A stretch of 64,000 nt of DNA from Glycine soja (Eukaryota; Streptophyta; Magnoliopsida; Fabales; Fabaceae): NCBI RefSeq assembly GCF_004193775.1, contig NC_041005.1, forward strand, positions 7,752,501-7,816,500, read 5' to 3'. The position numbers and the translations under genes were made by a program. This document shows, one piece after another, positions 1-12,450 of this stretch (position 1 is the first letter of the stretch; each line of letters begins with the position of its first letter). The notes beneath the pieces were generated by a model. That model was given only the letters and a program-made list of their open reading frames with translations, ran no database searches and had not been told where the DNA came from.

Positions 1-620
1 AAACTTTTCCCTTTCTTTATTTGGTGTTAATTATTGTCATGATTAAGGGTAATATAATAACGAATTTGGCTTCTCTGCTGATCTTGGCAAAATTTATTCG
101 ATTGAAATTTTCTTTGCTTGAATGGTCTGTGATGAGTTTTTTGGGTTTATTAGAGGATGATGAATTTGTTTTGGTGGTGGAACTAGTCATTGAAGGTGCC
201 AGGCTGCCGTCAAAAGGGGTGGAAGCGTTCCCCAAAGGTGTCACTGGAGTTGTTGTCAAAGGTGGTGAATGTGTTGTTGCAAGCAACAAGGGAGGAGGAG
301 AGTTATGTGAGAGGTGTATAATAACATTATAAACCTTGGATTAATCTACAGGTTGCAAAAAATGGTGTGGTGGACCATTTAAAAAAATGGTCCACCTTAG
401 ACTTGGTTGTATTTATTTATTATGAATTTTATGCTTTTATTTTGTGCAATGTACATTCAGAAGTAAAGTTGAAAAAATAAATTATTAAGAATAAGTTGTG
501 TTTAGATAACACTTTACCGTATCTTAGTCTTTCTAGGAAATTATTTGTATGGTATAGAAAGAAGAAAAAAAGCAACTCGAAGCGAAATTACAAATATACC
601 CTAGTCCCGGAATAAAAGAG
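1..620. other. Left edge: no assignable gene, short hairpin only
   Basis: This stretch precedes UFC1. An open frame on the minus strand between about 290 and 17 encodes a Ser/Thr/Pro-rich stretch (for example SPPLTTTPVTPLGN). It has no ATG where it opens and runs toward the window edge, so it could be part of an exon of a gene lying to the left, or chance. I recognise no domain. The last ~100 bases before 648 are probably the UFC1 promoter-proximal region and 5' leader. Confidence 0.3.
369..396. repeat. Perfect 11-bp stem-loop
   Basis: GGTGGACCATT at 369-379 is the exact reverse complement of AATGGTCCACC at 386-396, with a 6-base A-rich loop. It lies about 250 bp upstream of the UFC1 start codon. 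It could be a remnant of a small MITE or a chance hairpin. Confidence 0.6.
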
Positions 621-647
621 CGTTGTTATTGTTGGAAGCAGAGAGAG

Positions 648-2265
648 ATGGAAGGTTGGGACCCGAATACGAAGTCGACGCTGACACAGATCCCTCTGCT
701 GGGGACGAAGGCTGGTCCACGAGACGGGGCGGCATGGACGCAGAGGCTGAAGGAAGAGTACAAGGCTCTGATAGCGTACACGCAAATGAACAAGTCCAAC
801 GACAACGATTGGTTCCGCATCTCCGCCGCCAATCCGGAAGGCACTCGCTGGACCGGTAAATGCTGGTACGTCTACAACCTCCTCAAGTACGAATTCGACC
901 TCCAATTCGATGTCCCCGTCACTTACCCTTCCACCGCCCCCGAACTCGAACTCCCTCAATTGGATGGCAAAACCCAAAAGGTTCTTTTCCCCCTTCAATT
1001 CGATATCTTTGATTACGACGTTTTAATTGGTCCCTCCTTTTATTTATTTATTTATTTATTTTACAGATGTATAGGGGTGGAAAGATCTGCTTGACTGTGC
1101 ACTTCAAGCCTCTCTGGGCCAAAAATTGGTACGCTTCTCTTCTCAACAAATCTAACCTGTTTGTGATTTTGTTTCTGTTTGTGGGGACTAGACTAGCTAT
1201 TAGTTTATTAGGGATTCTCATGTTTTTTTTTAATAATTTAAGGGTTTTCATTAGAATTTGACAAAGTGGAAATAGTACCTGGGTCTGAATATGAAATTGG
1301 TGTTGATTGGACTAAAAAGAACCAGGCATTAGGAAAAACCCAAGTTCCATGTTGACTAGTGTATATAAGTGGGAGACAACACTAATCCTATGAGCTAGTT
1401 TTTGGGTTGAGTTAGCTCCAAACCCAAGTTTTAAGATGGGATCGGAGTTTATCTTAGATTTGTTACTAGGCCACCTACTACATTATCCACACATCAAGCC
1501 TAATAGTGCTGGGCACGGGGGAGTGCCTTAGAGAAAACATAATTCCTACATTGACTAAAGATAGTGCCTGAATAATGTATACAAGTCCGACAACCCTCTA
1601 ACTTTGGGGGTTGAGTTAGATCCAAATCCAAATTTTTAGATAAAAAACTAATGGGATTCCAATAATTAGGATTATTAAGATTCCAATAATAATTATCATG
1701 TTGATTAATCAATTTCTAAGCCTGGATAATATTCATAACTCATAAGACATCTAGAAGGTATCCGTTTTGCATCACTCACTAACCTGAAAATCTCGAGTTG
1801 TTATTGCAAGGGCATATTTAGATAGCTTAATATGATACTTGATTTTACTTTAGCAGAATATTGAAGTGTGGGGCATACTATTTTGATTTCAAGAGTGATG
1901 TTCCAATGGTGATTTGAGATTGTTTCATTTTACTGTTGCAATCTCTTTCGTTTTTACAGCAACCTAATAATGTTTTAAGACCGCAGAATTCTTTATTCTT
2001 TATGAAGATAAAAACCTACTTTTAGGGATAAAATGCCATTAATTTTGTGATAGAATATTTTAGTGAGCATTCTCTTAACGTCTTACTGAATTTAAATATT
2101 GATATATTTTTGCGCTTGGCTTTCTTTTACAGCCCCAGATTTGGAATTGCACATGCACTTTGCCTAGGCCTTGCACCGTGGCTTGCAGCAGAGGTTCCCA
2201 TCCTCGTGGATTCTGGTATGATCAAGCACAAAGATGATACCGCAACCACATCAACTGAATCTTAG
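648..2265 (+). CDS. UFC1: Ubiquitin-fold modifier-conjugating enzyme 1 (UFC1), 3 exons
   Basis: E2 enzyme of the UFMylation pathway. It accepts UFM1 from the E1 UBA5 on a catalytic cysteine and passes it on with the E3 UFL1, largely at the ER and on ribosomes. Exons are 648-980, 1067-1128 and 2133-2265, giving 528 nt and 175 aa, about the family length (human 167). Introns are 86 and 1004 bp with GT-AG ends, and the codon split TG|C restores a cysteine across intron 2. The start [10 protein letters not shown] is preceded by an A/G-rich leader. Diagnostic blocks are [20 protein letters not shown] and, in exon 2, [17 protein letters not shown]. The catalytic Cys is C119 in GGKICL, by alignment with human Cys116. 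The human TDHFKPLW reads TVHFKPLW here. The C-terminus, [20 protein letters not shown], is the conserved last helix. The gene appears intact. Confidence 0.95.
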
Positions 2266-4006
2266 TTATCATATGTCTCACTGAAACTGTAAAAGTAGAA
2301 TTTTGTTGCCTGATTGGTCAAAGGAAATAAATGAGCTGTCTGACCACAAGTTTACAGGATCTTCCTTGTGTATCCGCAGATATTGACATATTCTGGCAAA
2401 TTAATATACATGCAACATGGCTAATAACGATTTTGATCTAAACTTGATTCTCAATCAAATTACTGTTAAAAAAGGGTTTTCTCTATTCTATTGATGATAA
2501 ATTTATAGGCTAATGATGGTTTGTTTGAAACTACCTGAAAGTACTGCGTTTGTTTAGACTCTAGACATGATGGCAAGTACAAAGAAAATGAAGTTTGGGT
2601 AAACATGGTCCAAAGTTTTGCGTTTACCACTTTTATGAGTAATTTTATTCACTTGGGTTTCTCTTCTTGCATCTGCCGTTGTTGGATTTTTTTTTCTATT
2701 GCTTATCAAGAACTATACTTAAGTTTGTTATTTTGTATCATTCAGCAAACTTTTGTTTTTATTACTGCCTTTGTCTATAACCAAATTTTATCCTGGCAAT
2801 GAAGTTGTAGAGAGGTGTCTTTGTTCTGATTTGTAGGCAAAAAGTCTGATACCGCTTGAGATTAGCCTCGTCTAATTATTTGTTGTAACTGCAATTCCGT
2901 GTTCGAAGATTTGATGAAAGGATTTTGAGGTTTTAAGGTCTCCCTTGTTCATAAGAACTACAAGTCTATAACTATAATGCGGATGGTCTCATTTTCTGAT
3001 AGCGGCTACAGAGCTTATTGGTAAACCCCATATTGTTCTAATGAATTGTGGGCAATGATGTTGTCCGTCAATATATATAAAAGCCTCTTCTTTTTTTTTT
3101 TTTTGTCTTTCCCACTTCGTAAATTATTTTGGTGATGCATAATTGTATTGTTGCCCTTGCATTCAGCAAATCTACCACTGGGTTTTGCTAGGAACTAGTA
3201 GCCGTTAGTGGTTGGTTTTAGAAGAGTTGGTTTAGTAGCAGTGTTGCAATTTTTTTTCGAGAATTGGGATATCTAATTCAACATTTTAATCATTGTGGCA
3301 CAGACTTTGATATGGAATAATAGAAAAGTGATATTTTGACAATTCAATATTCCAAACATTCTTCCAACAACTTTCATTTTTCTTTATCTCATTCTATCAT
3401 ATCATATGTCATATTTGTATTTTTTTTTTCTTTCTTTTTTCTCTCTCACTAGGGGCTCCTAATAACATTTGGGTGTCAAAATATAAAAAAAAGCTGAGAT
3501 TATTTTTTGGCACAAATTTAAGACTTCAATATTTTTAATTTTTTGCCATTCTCCCGCTTGTATGTAAGACAGTGGTTTCCTTTGCTGTGGACAGGTAGCA
3601 ACTTAATTAGTTCAGCCCTTATAAAATGGACGTCAATAGATTACAGATCTGATAAGCTCATGATTTGTCTAGTAAAAGTAGAAAGTTAATTTCCTATTTC
3701 TTTCAGTTGAGTCAATCTGTCTCTTTTTTTTTTTTTTTTCTCAATTGATTTTTAGGATGTGCTGTGCTTTTAGAGCAACTCCAATGGGAGTTCTCTTTTT
3801 CACGTAGTAGCAACTTTATAAAATTTCTCTTTTCATTGGAGAGTAACTTGGCGGGCTTCACAAGAAAACAAAGTTTCCAACTAGAGCACCGGTTCTCTAA
3901 TTGTATACTGGGTCTATTTGCAAAATAAATTATTAAAAGATGCATGGAAATGGCCTGGAAAAGTTAAAAGTAAGCATTGTAAGGTCTATTTCATAAATTT
4001 TTGTTA
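2266..4006. other. Intergenic: UFC1 3' end and AT-rich sequence
   Basis: This begins with the UFC1 3' UTR; an AAATAA sequence near 2326 could act as a poly(A) signal. It then holds AT-rich sequence with several T-runs (near 3090-3105, 3420-3430 and 3725-3740). No protein domain or clear transposon end was recognised. Open frames here are short and lack family features. Confidence 0.5.
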
Positions 4007-4015
4007 GTTTGTTGG

Positions 4016-5269
4016 AGAGTGAATAGACAATTTAGTCCCTGAGATTGTACCCATTTTGCATATTAGCTCCTAACTTAATATTAAATTCAAAATAGTCTCT
4101 ATCTTTGCATAAGTGTTGCAAAATAGTCCTTCCGTTAAATTTTAAAGTAACGTCGTTAGTGAGGTCAATTTTAGTGTCACGTGGACTATCCAACGTGGCA
4201 CTAAAGGATGACGTGGCATGACACGTGCACGTGCCTCGTAAAAGATGTCACGTCATTTGATGATAACAAAACGAGTAAATAGGCAATTTAGTCCCTGACT
4301 TTGTACTCCTGTTACATATTAGTTCCTAACTTAATGAAAAATTCAAAATAGTTCCTATCTTTTGCATAAGTATTGCAAAATAGTCATTCCGTTAAATTTT
4401 AAAGTAACGCTGTTAGTGAGGTCAATTTTAGTACCACGTCATTTGATGATGATAGAATGAGTGGCTTCTTCAAATTTGATGGTTCTGAACCAATTGAGGC
4501 ATATATACGGAAAAAAAACCCACACACACTTGCACAAATAAAAAGAACAAAAAATTCACAGCAACAACCTTATCTCTGTAGCCGTCAACACCAATGGGCG
4601 AGGTCTGCATAACCATTCTCTTTTCCTCTTTTTTTTTCTTCAATTACCATCAATGTATCATTCCGGGTTCTGATTTTTTTTGTGTGTTTTGAATAGGAAG
4701 AGAAAAAACTGGAGGAAAATAAAGTGAAGGAGAAAAAAGCAAATGAATAAGAAAAGAAAGAAGAAGAGAAAAAACCAGAGGAATCAAAAGATGACAAGGA
4801 ATCCAAGGAGGAATCTACGCCGCCAGAAATCATCCAAGGCACAACCTTTGTAATGCATGGATACTTTAAGCACGATTTTTGACATCTTTTAAGTTAGGGA
4901 CTATTTTGCAACACTTATGCAAAAGATAGGGACTATTTTGAATTTTTCATTAAGTTAGGGACTAATATGCAACACTTGTGCACAAAGTCAGGGACTAAAT
5001 TACCTATTTACTCGTTTTGTTATCATCAAATGACATGACATCTTTTAGGATGCACGTCCACGTGTCATGCCACGTCATCCTTTAGTGTCACGTTGGATAG
5101 TCCACATGACACTAAAATTGACTTCACTAACCGCGTTACTTTACAATTTAACGGAAGGACTATTTTGCAACACTTATGCAAAGATAGAGACTATTTTGAA
5201 TTTAATATTAAGATAGGAGCTAATATGCAAAATGGGTACAATCTCAGGGACTAAATTGCCTATTCACTC
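4016..5269. mobile_element. Pack-MULE-like element with 9-bp target duplication
   Basis: The element is flanked by a perfect 9-bp direct repeat GTTTGTTGG (4007-4015 and 5270-5278), the target-duplication size of Mutator-like elements. The left end reads AGAGTGAATAGACAATTTAG and the right end is its complement, ending CTATTCACTC. The terminal inverted repeats are about 400 bp. Each arm is made of two related ~200-250 bp modules: the outer begins GAGTGAATAG, and the inner begins GAGTAAATAGG near 4273, with its partner ending near 5013. The centre (about 4590-4885) carries gene-like sequence instead of a transposase, the definition of a Pack-MULE. It ends 532 bp past the PEPCK stop codon. Confidence 0.85.
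4593..4883 (+). pseudogene. Captured HIPP-like gene fragment inside MULE
   Basis: ATGGGCGAG (4593-4601) is followed by GT and, after an AT-rich ~95-bp gap ending in AG (4696), by a Glu/Lys-rich frame starting EEKKLEENKVKEKK. A stop codon (TAA, about 4748) interrupts it. The frame then continues EKKEEEKKPEESKDDKESKE and STPPEI. This order (MGE plus an intron, an E/K-rich tail, then PPEI) resembles the N-terminus of heavy-metal-associated isoprenylated plant proteins (HIPP). The metal-binding domain with its CxxC motif is missing. Retention of an intron implies DNA-level capture, not retroposition. The family assignment rests on low-complexity sequence and is tentative. Confidence 0.5.
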
Positions 5270-5801
5270 GTTTGTTGGTTGAAATAAAAAATTGATTGAA
5301 TTATTTAAAGTAAGAAATGTGACGTGATATTATAGGAAAGTGTAAAATATTATTAGAAAATTAGAAGAGAAATTTTGGTGAATTTGTTGGTTGGAGATGT
5401 TATAGCTTTTTATTCTCTTTCTTGTGCTTTATTGTATAAGCAATTTTAAGTTTGTCTTGCATTACATATTAGTTAAAAATGGGTAAAAGTACCATTATGG
5501 GGGATAGCCATTCTTAAACGAAAGCAGTGACAACTGAAAACTAGCAAGTATCCCTCTCGAATTGAAGAGGGGATGAATGTTCTAAGGAAAACAATAAGGG
5601 ACTGTAGCCTGACAAGGCCGAAAATTTCAATAATTAAACGCTCGCAAAATAACAGATTTGTGTATTGTCTCGGAAGTGTCAATAATAAAGGGATCGTCTT
5701 ATAGTCAAGCAAGCTAAATACAGTGAAAACCTTTAAGTAGAAATAATCAACCGAATGCTTTTGGACTTCATTTTTTTTTCGCTAAATAGGAAATGCTCTC
5801 A

Positions 5802-8800
5802 TCAGAATATAGGACCAGCAGAGACAATCTCTTCAGTCAACTTCTGATCCCCTCCTATCTTGTAGGTCGTGAATCCATCAAAATTCTTCTTGAATAAGCT
5901 TGCCAGTTTCAAGCGTGTATCTTGGTAGGCCTTCTTGTCAGACCACTGCAATTTAAGTAAAATTTAACAAGGGTTAAGTCAATATCCAATGTTGACATTT
6001 TATAAGAGAGAGAAAAAAAAGTGGCTAGAAAACAATGGATTGAATATCAACTCACAGTATTCACAGGGTCCAAGATTTCAGAAGGGACTCCCTCTAGTGC
6101 TGTTGGGATCTCAAGCCCAAACACTTCAGTCTTAGTGTACTGTGCATTCAAAAGGCTCCCAGAGTGAATAGCATCAATGATTTTCCTAGTATACGCTAAC
6201 TTAATCCGATTGCCTAATCCATAACTGCCAATTTATAGGGAAGAAATATTAGTTTTAGCAAGAAGAAAAATGCCATATAGATACTTTATGCCTTAAAAGT
6301 CCACACCTTCCTCCTGACCAGCCAGTATTGACAAGCCATCCAGTAGCCCCATGCTTCTGCATCTTTTCGGCTAGCATTGCTGCATATTTGGTAGGGTGCA
6401 TCATTATAAACGCTGCCCCGAAACAAGCAGAGAATGTAGCCTGTGGTTCTTTTATACCATCCTCTGTCCCAGCAACCTGTGTCATTCATCAAATTAACTA
6501 TGAAAATAACTAGAGGGTGCCAATGAAGGTGTAAAAAAGAAATGAAAGGTGACAAGTACCAGGGCTGTGTAGCCACTGATGAAATGGTACATTGTTTGGG
6601 CCAAGCTCAGCTTGCTTACTGGGGGGAGCACCCCAAATGCATCACAAGCTAGAAGGATGACATTCTTTGCATGGGGAGCAACACACGGTATCTTAGCATT
6701 GGGTATGTACTCAATAGGATATGCTGCACGAGTGTTCTCTGCAAAATCAAAAGTTCCAAGCATGAATCCCAGATTTTGGAACCATATAATGAGTAATATA
6801 ACCAATGGCTCCAATGTCTAGTTATTTCACAATTTGAGTATTCCAGTCAGTTTTAATGCAAAAAGTTTTCATGCCAACAACAGCAGACTTGCTAAAGATA
6901 TGATTCACACCTACAACTCAATTTCATTATTGGTTAATACAGTTGTGGTTTTATATATAAAGCATTAGTACTAGAGTCCATCTATAATCTCACTTCCTAT
7001 AGGATTCAGTTTTGCTTTTTTAACATCCTTTAACACACCCTACTTGATCACATTTATTTTATTAAACTTACCGGTCACAGATTTGTCAGAGAAATCTACC
7101 TCTCGCGTATGCTCATCAAAAACAACATTTTCGAGTACTGCAAACAGAGGCAGGTAACATAATTGTCTTGTCAGGTTGGGTTGCAACATATATTCTATAA
7201 GAATGAATGGTAACTCTTTTTGTCGAATATAAGATTGTTACCTGTCCCAAATTTGATGGCATTCCAGATGTCTGGTTCTTTATCCTTTGAAAGATCGACA
7301 CACTTTGCATAGCAACCTCCTTCAATATTTGCCACTCCATTTTCACTCCAGCAATGCTCATCATCTCCAATTAAGTACCGGTTATGATCGGTAGACAGAG
7401 TTGTCTTTCCAGTACCTATGAGGATAACAGCATTAAAGGTAATAAATATGACAGAAAACTCAACAGGATACAACATTGATAGTCAAGTAATGGCTCCACT
7501 ACTAAAGGGTGTTCATCCATCTGCACCTGATAATCCAAAAAAGAGTGCAACATCGCCATCTCTGCCCATATTGCACCCAGAATGTAGGGAGAGAATATTG
7601 CGCTTGGGCATGAGGTAGTGCATTAAACCAAAGAGACCTTTCTTCATTTCCCCAGCATATTGTGTGCCAAGGATGACCATTTCTTTCCTTGCAATGTTGA
7701 TGTCAATACTAGTTGATGAAGTCATGTAGTGTGTGTAACGATTACAAGGGAACTGTCCTGCATTGTATATAGTGAAGTCTGGAGTTCCAAATTCCTCTAG
7801 CTCTTCAGGAGTGGGTCGGATGCACCTGTCAAATTTTTATCTTACATTATTCACACTTGTGTATCTAACTCTTTTAGCATTTTTAGTGCCTATTAAACTT
7901 TGTTCTGAAGACTGTAAGGAATTATCTGGTAATACTCAAAGAATAGTGTACAAGAGAGGTAATTTGCCTCGTTACTCACATATTGTGCATAAATAGGGAG
8001 TGATAAGCTCTTGCAGATACTATCCGGACTTTGATTCTGTGTTCTGGATCCCAATTCAGAAATTGATCATTCACATAAACCTGAACTCAGATCAATTACA
8101 ATGTCAGAAGTACAATCATTAGTTGACTAGTTATGTCAATCTTTCAAAAATTACTCTGAGAAGGTTGGTGCATCCAATGATTCATTAAATACTGATAGCA
8201 TCTTGGAAATGGTAAATTTTTTAAGAAAGTTTTGTCAGTGTCGGCACTCTGTTATTAGGCAGAGGAGTTGTGAACCAATAGAGAACAAAGTAATGTACAA
8301 GAGAATTAAGTACATGTTTGGATTACAGTTTGTAAACTGAATTTGCAAAAGTATCTCTCAAACTGAATTTGAAGGTTAAGGGGATGTTTGGTTTGGTTAT
8401 TTTCTGTTTTTATTTTCACTGGAAATAAAAAATGGTGATGAAAATGTGTTTGGTTGGATTTCTATATTTTCATTTTAAGTGAAAATATTTTCTCAAACAA
8501 ATCAAAAACTGAAAGAATAAAATCTCGTTTTCAATATTTTCAATTAAAATCAAGAACCTCATTTTGGATAAAATGAAAACGCGGTTGCAAGAAATGTAAT
8601 TTTAAGTAAATTTAAAAATACATTTCCTTTTGAAAACGCATTTTCAGTATTTTTATTTCTTGAAAACAGAAAACAAGAAGTCAAACCAAACATGTTTTCA
8701 GAATTCTAATCTTTTGAAAATGAAAACAATTTTCAGAAAATAAAAACAAGAAATAGAAAATAAAAACAAAAAATGAAAATGTAAACCAAGTACATCCTAA

Positions 8801-11800
8801 ATTTTTGTTTCAAAGATACTTTTGGAAAGAAACCAAACATGATGTTAAATTCATTTTTCCCTCAAACATACTTTTGGACTCTTCGAAACCCAAACACACC
8901 CTAAATCCGGTTCAGATTTGTGACCTGACTTTCCTCATGGAACCAGCACACGACAACTTGGAAACACGTGCTACTGGCTTAGTGTGCATGAGACAACTCA
9001 TTATACCTAAAAATCTTCTGATTTTCAACTCCTTATTCCTCAAGCAACCTTGGTTTTATTATTTTTCTAAGGTGAGTTGACAAAGTAAAATTTAGCCAGC
9101 GAGATATATTTCGTCACATGAAATTGTAATGCATAACTCTGAATGGGCAAATTGACAAATTGTTGGTCATTTTTAAATTTTAAAGAAACATTCTTTATTT
9201 CTAAGGTGACTCTCAGCAATATCGTAATCGTATAATTTTTTAATTAGTTTAGGAGTATGGAACTATCGCATCTCGTTATGTAAATCAAAGTTCCTTTCAA
9301 TTTTTCTGCTACCAATCCAGGGAATGTTTGGGCTAGAAACGGGTTTTCACTTTTCTCTTTTTTCTAGTCGGATGACCTGAAAATTATTTTGTTAATACTA
9401 TTTTTAAACATTTTATTCAAGAAATAATAAATAGTTAAATTCTAAGGAGTATTTTTGGCATTAAGTAAAGTATCTATGGCTGATAATGCCAAACAAGAAA
9501 TTGCGCCTGACGTGTGGGGGGATTATACGCAAAGACAGGTCACTGAAACGCACATGCACAGGTTGAGATAGATACATAGATTGATATTGTGGCTTTCATT
9601 CTTATCTCTAGCTCAACTTATTACTCATTGACACGTACGTTGATCTGCAAAGTCAACTTAATGGAGAAGATCCAGTCATGGAGTTATGGGCACGGTATCA
9701 ATCATCATCATGTTCCCGTGACTACCGTCAATATAAAAGTGAACAAAACTGTTTACTTTTTTCTCAGTAATCGGTTCCCATTATGAATACCTTTTGAACG
9801 GTAGGTTTTATCTTCTAATAATATCTTTTCTATATAATTGATCAGGACTTTCCCTTTAATATTTGATAGAGTTGTCATTTTTTTACAGTATATTTGATTG
9901 AGTTGTTATGACTTATAGTTATGACAATAACATAATTTTACTTTTTTTTATACAATTTTTACTCCTTTTAATTATTTGTGTTATGGACAAACAAATTTAA
10001 GTGTTATACTTTTGTTTTCACATGTTTAGGTGTATACTACTAGTAAAAACTCATCACTGTCTTTTTTTTGTTTTTAACCAAAAGGACGTAAAGGGAAAGA
10101 AAAAAGCTACTAGTCCCTTGGATAAAGGCGCGGATCAAGTACCATGTAGTCTCTCCGTTATTCCGTTTTATTTTGTTTAAGGTTTAAGGTTTTAATACAA
10201 AAATAAGAAATGTAATTAATATTTTAGATTTCATAAAAATTGTTATATAATTCCTAATATATCCCTTACTTTTATATTAATTAGATTCTCTCTCATTTAT
10301 ATACTGTATTTTTTTCCCTCACTCTACAATAAATGATTAAGGATATACACTAATAAGAAAGAAACATTTAATACTTTTATTAAAATTGCAAAATGATAAT
10401 AAAAAAAAAAACAGTTTTTCTTTCTTTCTAAAATATCAAACAAAGTGATGAGTAGGAAGGAATATATGGATCCTATTTATTTCCTCGTTTTCCGGTTGAT
10501 GTTGTGGGTCTGTTTGACTTTTGAACATGGTTATTGATTAGTAATAAAACAAAATTGAACATTACACGCAATATATTACTCCTTTGGTTCCTTTATAATT
10601 ATTCAATTTTTAAAGAATATTTATTTTTATTTATGTATCATTTGTAAAATTTAATATCATATTAATTATTATACTTTTTGATTTATACGTAACAATCTTA
10701 AAAAAAAAAACAGATAAAAAAAATACGAGTGACATAATAATTAACTGGGAGGAGGAGTAGATATGAAGATACAGAAAAATATGTAATGGACTTGGTACCT
10801 TTTCAAGGGAGTTCAAGTAATCAACTGCTCTTTCTCTGTTGATTAAGAAGGTATGTTCGTCCATTTCAATATTGGGCGAGCCCCTTGAATAACGTACACA
10901 GAAATTAACTTGAGAAGAGTTTATCATAAAGATTTTTCTTAGACTAGTGTTATTGATTATTTCTAAAATAGGACAAGGTTGCATTATGGCAATCCATGAG
11001 AAAGAAGTAGAAGTAGCACTTACTTTCCCCACCAGAGGTCATGCTCGGTGGTGTCGTCCCTGACAACCCGTTTGTCTCGGGGAGAGCGTCCCGTTTTTGC
11101 TCCAGAAAGTGTAGCTAACGCTCCCGTTGCCGTTATGAATGATCCTTTCTCGTGCTTAATCGCTTGCTCATACAGCTCTGCACCAAAACAGTAAAAGAAG
11201 CTATTTAATTAAATACAGTTGTATTATTGATGATAAGATTTGGAGAATATATAATATAATATTACCAGCGGGGGAGAGATTGTAGAGGACGTGGGTGAAT
11301 TTGAGCGCACTGTCACTGACATCAAACGCCGTTGAAGCAAAGTAATGTGGTTGCGGATGGTGATGAACATGTGTCCCCTTCTCTGCCTTAGTGGCTGGGT
11401 CTCCTTTCACCACCTTAGGCCCTGACTCCCTCGTCAACGACGCCAACGACGCACTATGAGTAAAAAACGACAAAAATAAAATAAAAACGTTACAGCTCAC
11501 GCTGATCCGTCGTGTGAATTTCTTAAACAATATCCTAATAACATTATTATTAGTGCGTACCTGATTGATTGGAGTTGCTGTTTCTGGCGTTCCTCATCGG
11601 AAACAGTGGCGAAGGGGCCTTGCGTTGCTGAGAGGGGAGTGGAAGGGGTTGACTTTTTCTTCTGCAGAGAATGGAGCTCGTGAATGGTTTGGGCTCTGAC
11701 CGGCGGGGTGCTGTCGTCGTGGCACACTTGGAATTCCGAATCCGTTGGCTTCATGTTTGTTTGGATCATTGGCAACCCTCGACGGGCGTTGTTGGATGTA

Positions 11801-11850
11801 TTTCTTGCCAAACTCACACCATCTGATCCGTTCTCTGTTATTGTCTCCAT
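5802..11850 (-). CDS. PCK1: Phosphoenolpyruvate carboxykinase (ATP), 12 exons
   Basis: Cytosolic enzyme (EC 4.1.1.49) converting oxaloacetate and ATP to PEP, CO2 and ADP. It drives gluconeogenesis from seed oil and nitrogen-linked organic acid metabolism. Exons on the minus strand are 11850-11561, 11453-11266, 11177-11024, 10883-10799, 8080-7980, 7825-7527, 7415-7242, 7137-7072, 6738-6560, 6476-6307, 6224-6056 and 5945-5802. They total 2019 nt and 672 aa, matching Arabidopsis PCK1 (671). All junctions are GT-AG and in frame. The P-loop [11 protein letters not shown] (about 370-380) spans the exon 6/7 boundary. LIGDDEHCW supplies the metal-binding Asp (D390/D391). [10 protein letters not shown] (K334/K335) and LHSGCNMG (H354) are the expected Mn ligands. 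Residues 1-100 form the plant-specific Ser-rich extension that is phosphorylated in the family. The start ATG is the first in frame after an upstream stop. Intron 4 is unusually long (2718 bp) and holds nested MITEs. Confidence 0.97.
8310..8901. mobile_element. Outer Tourist-like MITE in PEPCK intron 4
   Basis: The ends GTACATGTTTGGATT and AACCCAAACACACCC are imperfect inverted repeats, and both sides are flanked by TAA (8307-8309 and 8902-8904). A TAA/TTA duplication with a G..GTTTGG-type terminus is typical of PIF/Harbinger (Tourist) MITEs. A second element interrupts it at 8380-8797, so the outer copy is the older one. Confidence 0.55.
8380..8797. mobile_element. Inner Tourist-like MITE nested in the outer one
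   Basis: It starts GGGGATGTTTGGTTTGG and ends with the imperfect complement GTAAACCAAGTACATCC, with TAA on both sides (8377-8379 and 8798-8800). The 418-bp interior is a loose palindrome of A-rich and T-rich tracts (AAAATGAAAAC-type repeats). It inserted inside the older MITE at 8310-8901. Confidence 0.65.
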
Positions 11851-12450
11851 TTCCAACTGGTACAGTGACGCTGAGGTGTTGTGAAAGCCTAATGCAATGC
11901 AATCTTAATTCATCTTCGTGCCTGCCCTTTTTTACTTTTATATGAGTAGCCTTCAGTTTACCACCCCCTCTGGTTCGCCTCCTCCGGTTAAGCTGACCAT
12001 GGTTTAATGTAATAAATAAGAATAAACTGATATTTTGATAATTTATACTGAAAAATATATAATTATTATAACATAAATAAATAAATATGTATGTACTTAA
12101 TGTCATTTATATTATTCTAATTTATTATTTTTTATAATAACTATTTTAAAAGTTTTATATTGACTGTTGATTAATTAATAGGATAAAAAATTTAATATTA
12201 AAAGTGCATGGATAACACTTATAATAATTAATAAAAAAAATTGCCATACAATAATGGCGTGTGTCAGTTATACGTGTATGTGTATTAATTTTAGTTAAAT
12301 TTGTTCTTTAGATTACATGTTCATGCATACAATTTGTTTTACTTATCCCTTTTTTTATATGCATGGTAATATGGTAAAGACCTTACCAAAATAATTTCAC
12401 ATATGACCTCACTTTTTTACTAATATTCTCTTTATATAAAAAATTATATT
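11851..12450. promoter_or_regulatory. PEPCK upstream region
   Basis: This 600-bp stretch separates the PEPCK start codon from the copia LTR and must hold the PEPCK 5' leader and proximal promoter. It is AT-rich beyond about 12000. No defined cis-element can be assigned with confidence, and the transcription start cannot be placed from sequence alone. Confidence 0.4.

Noticed and set aside
21..332. 103-codon plus-strand frame at the left edge
   Set aside because: No domain, and the opposite strand is equally open. Neither can be supported from this window.
588..998. 136-codon minus-strand frame over UFC1 exon 1
   Set aside because: It is antisense to a clearly conserved coding exon and has no domain of its own.
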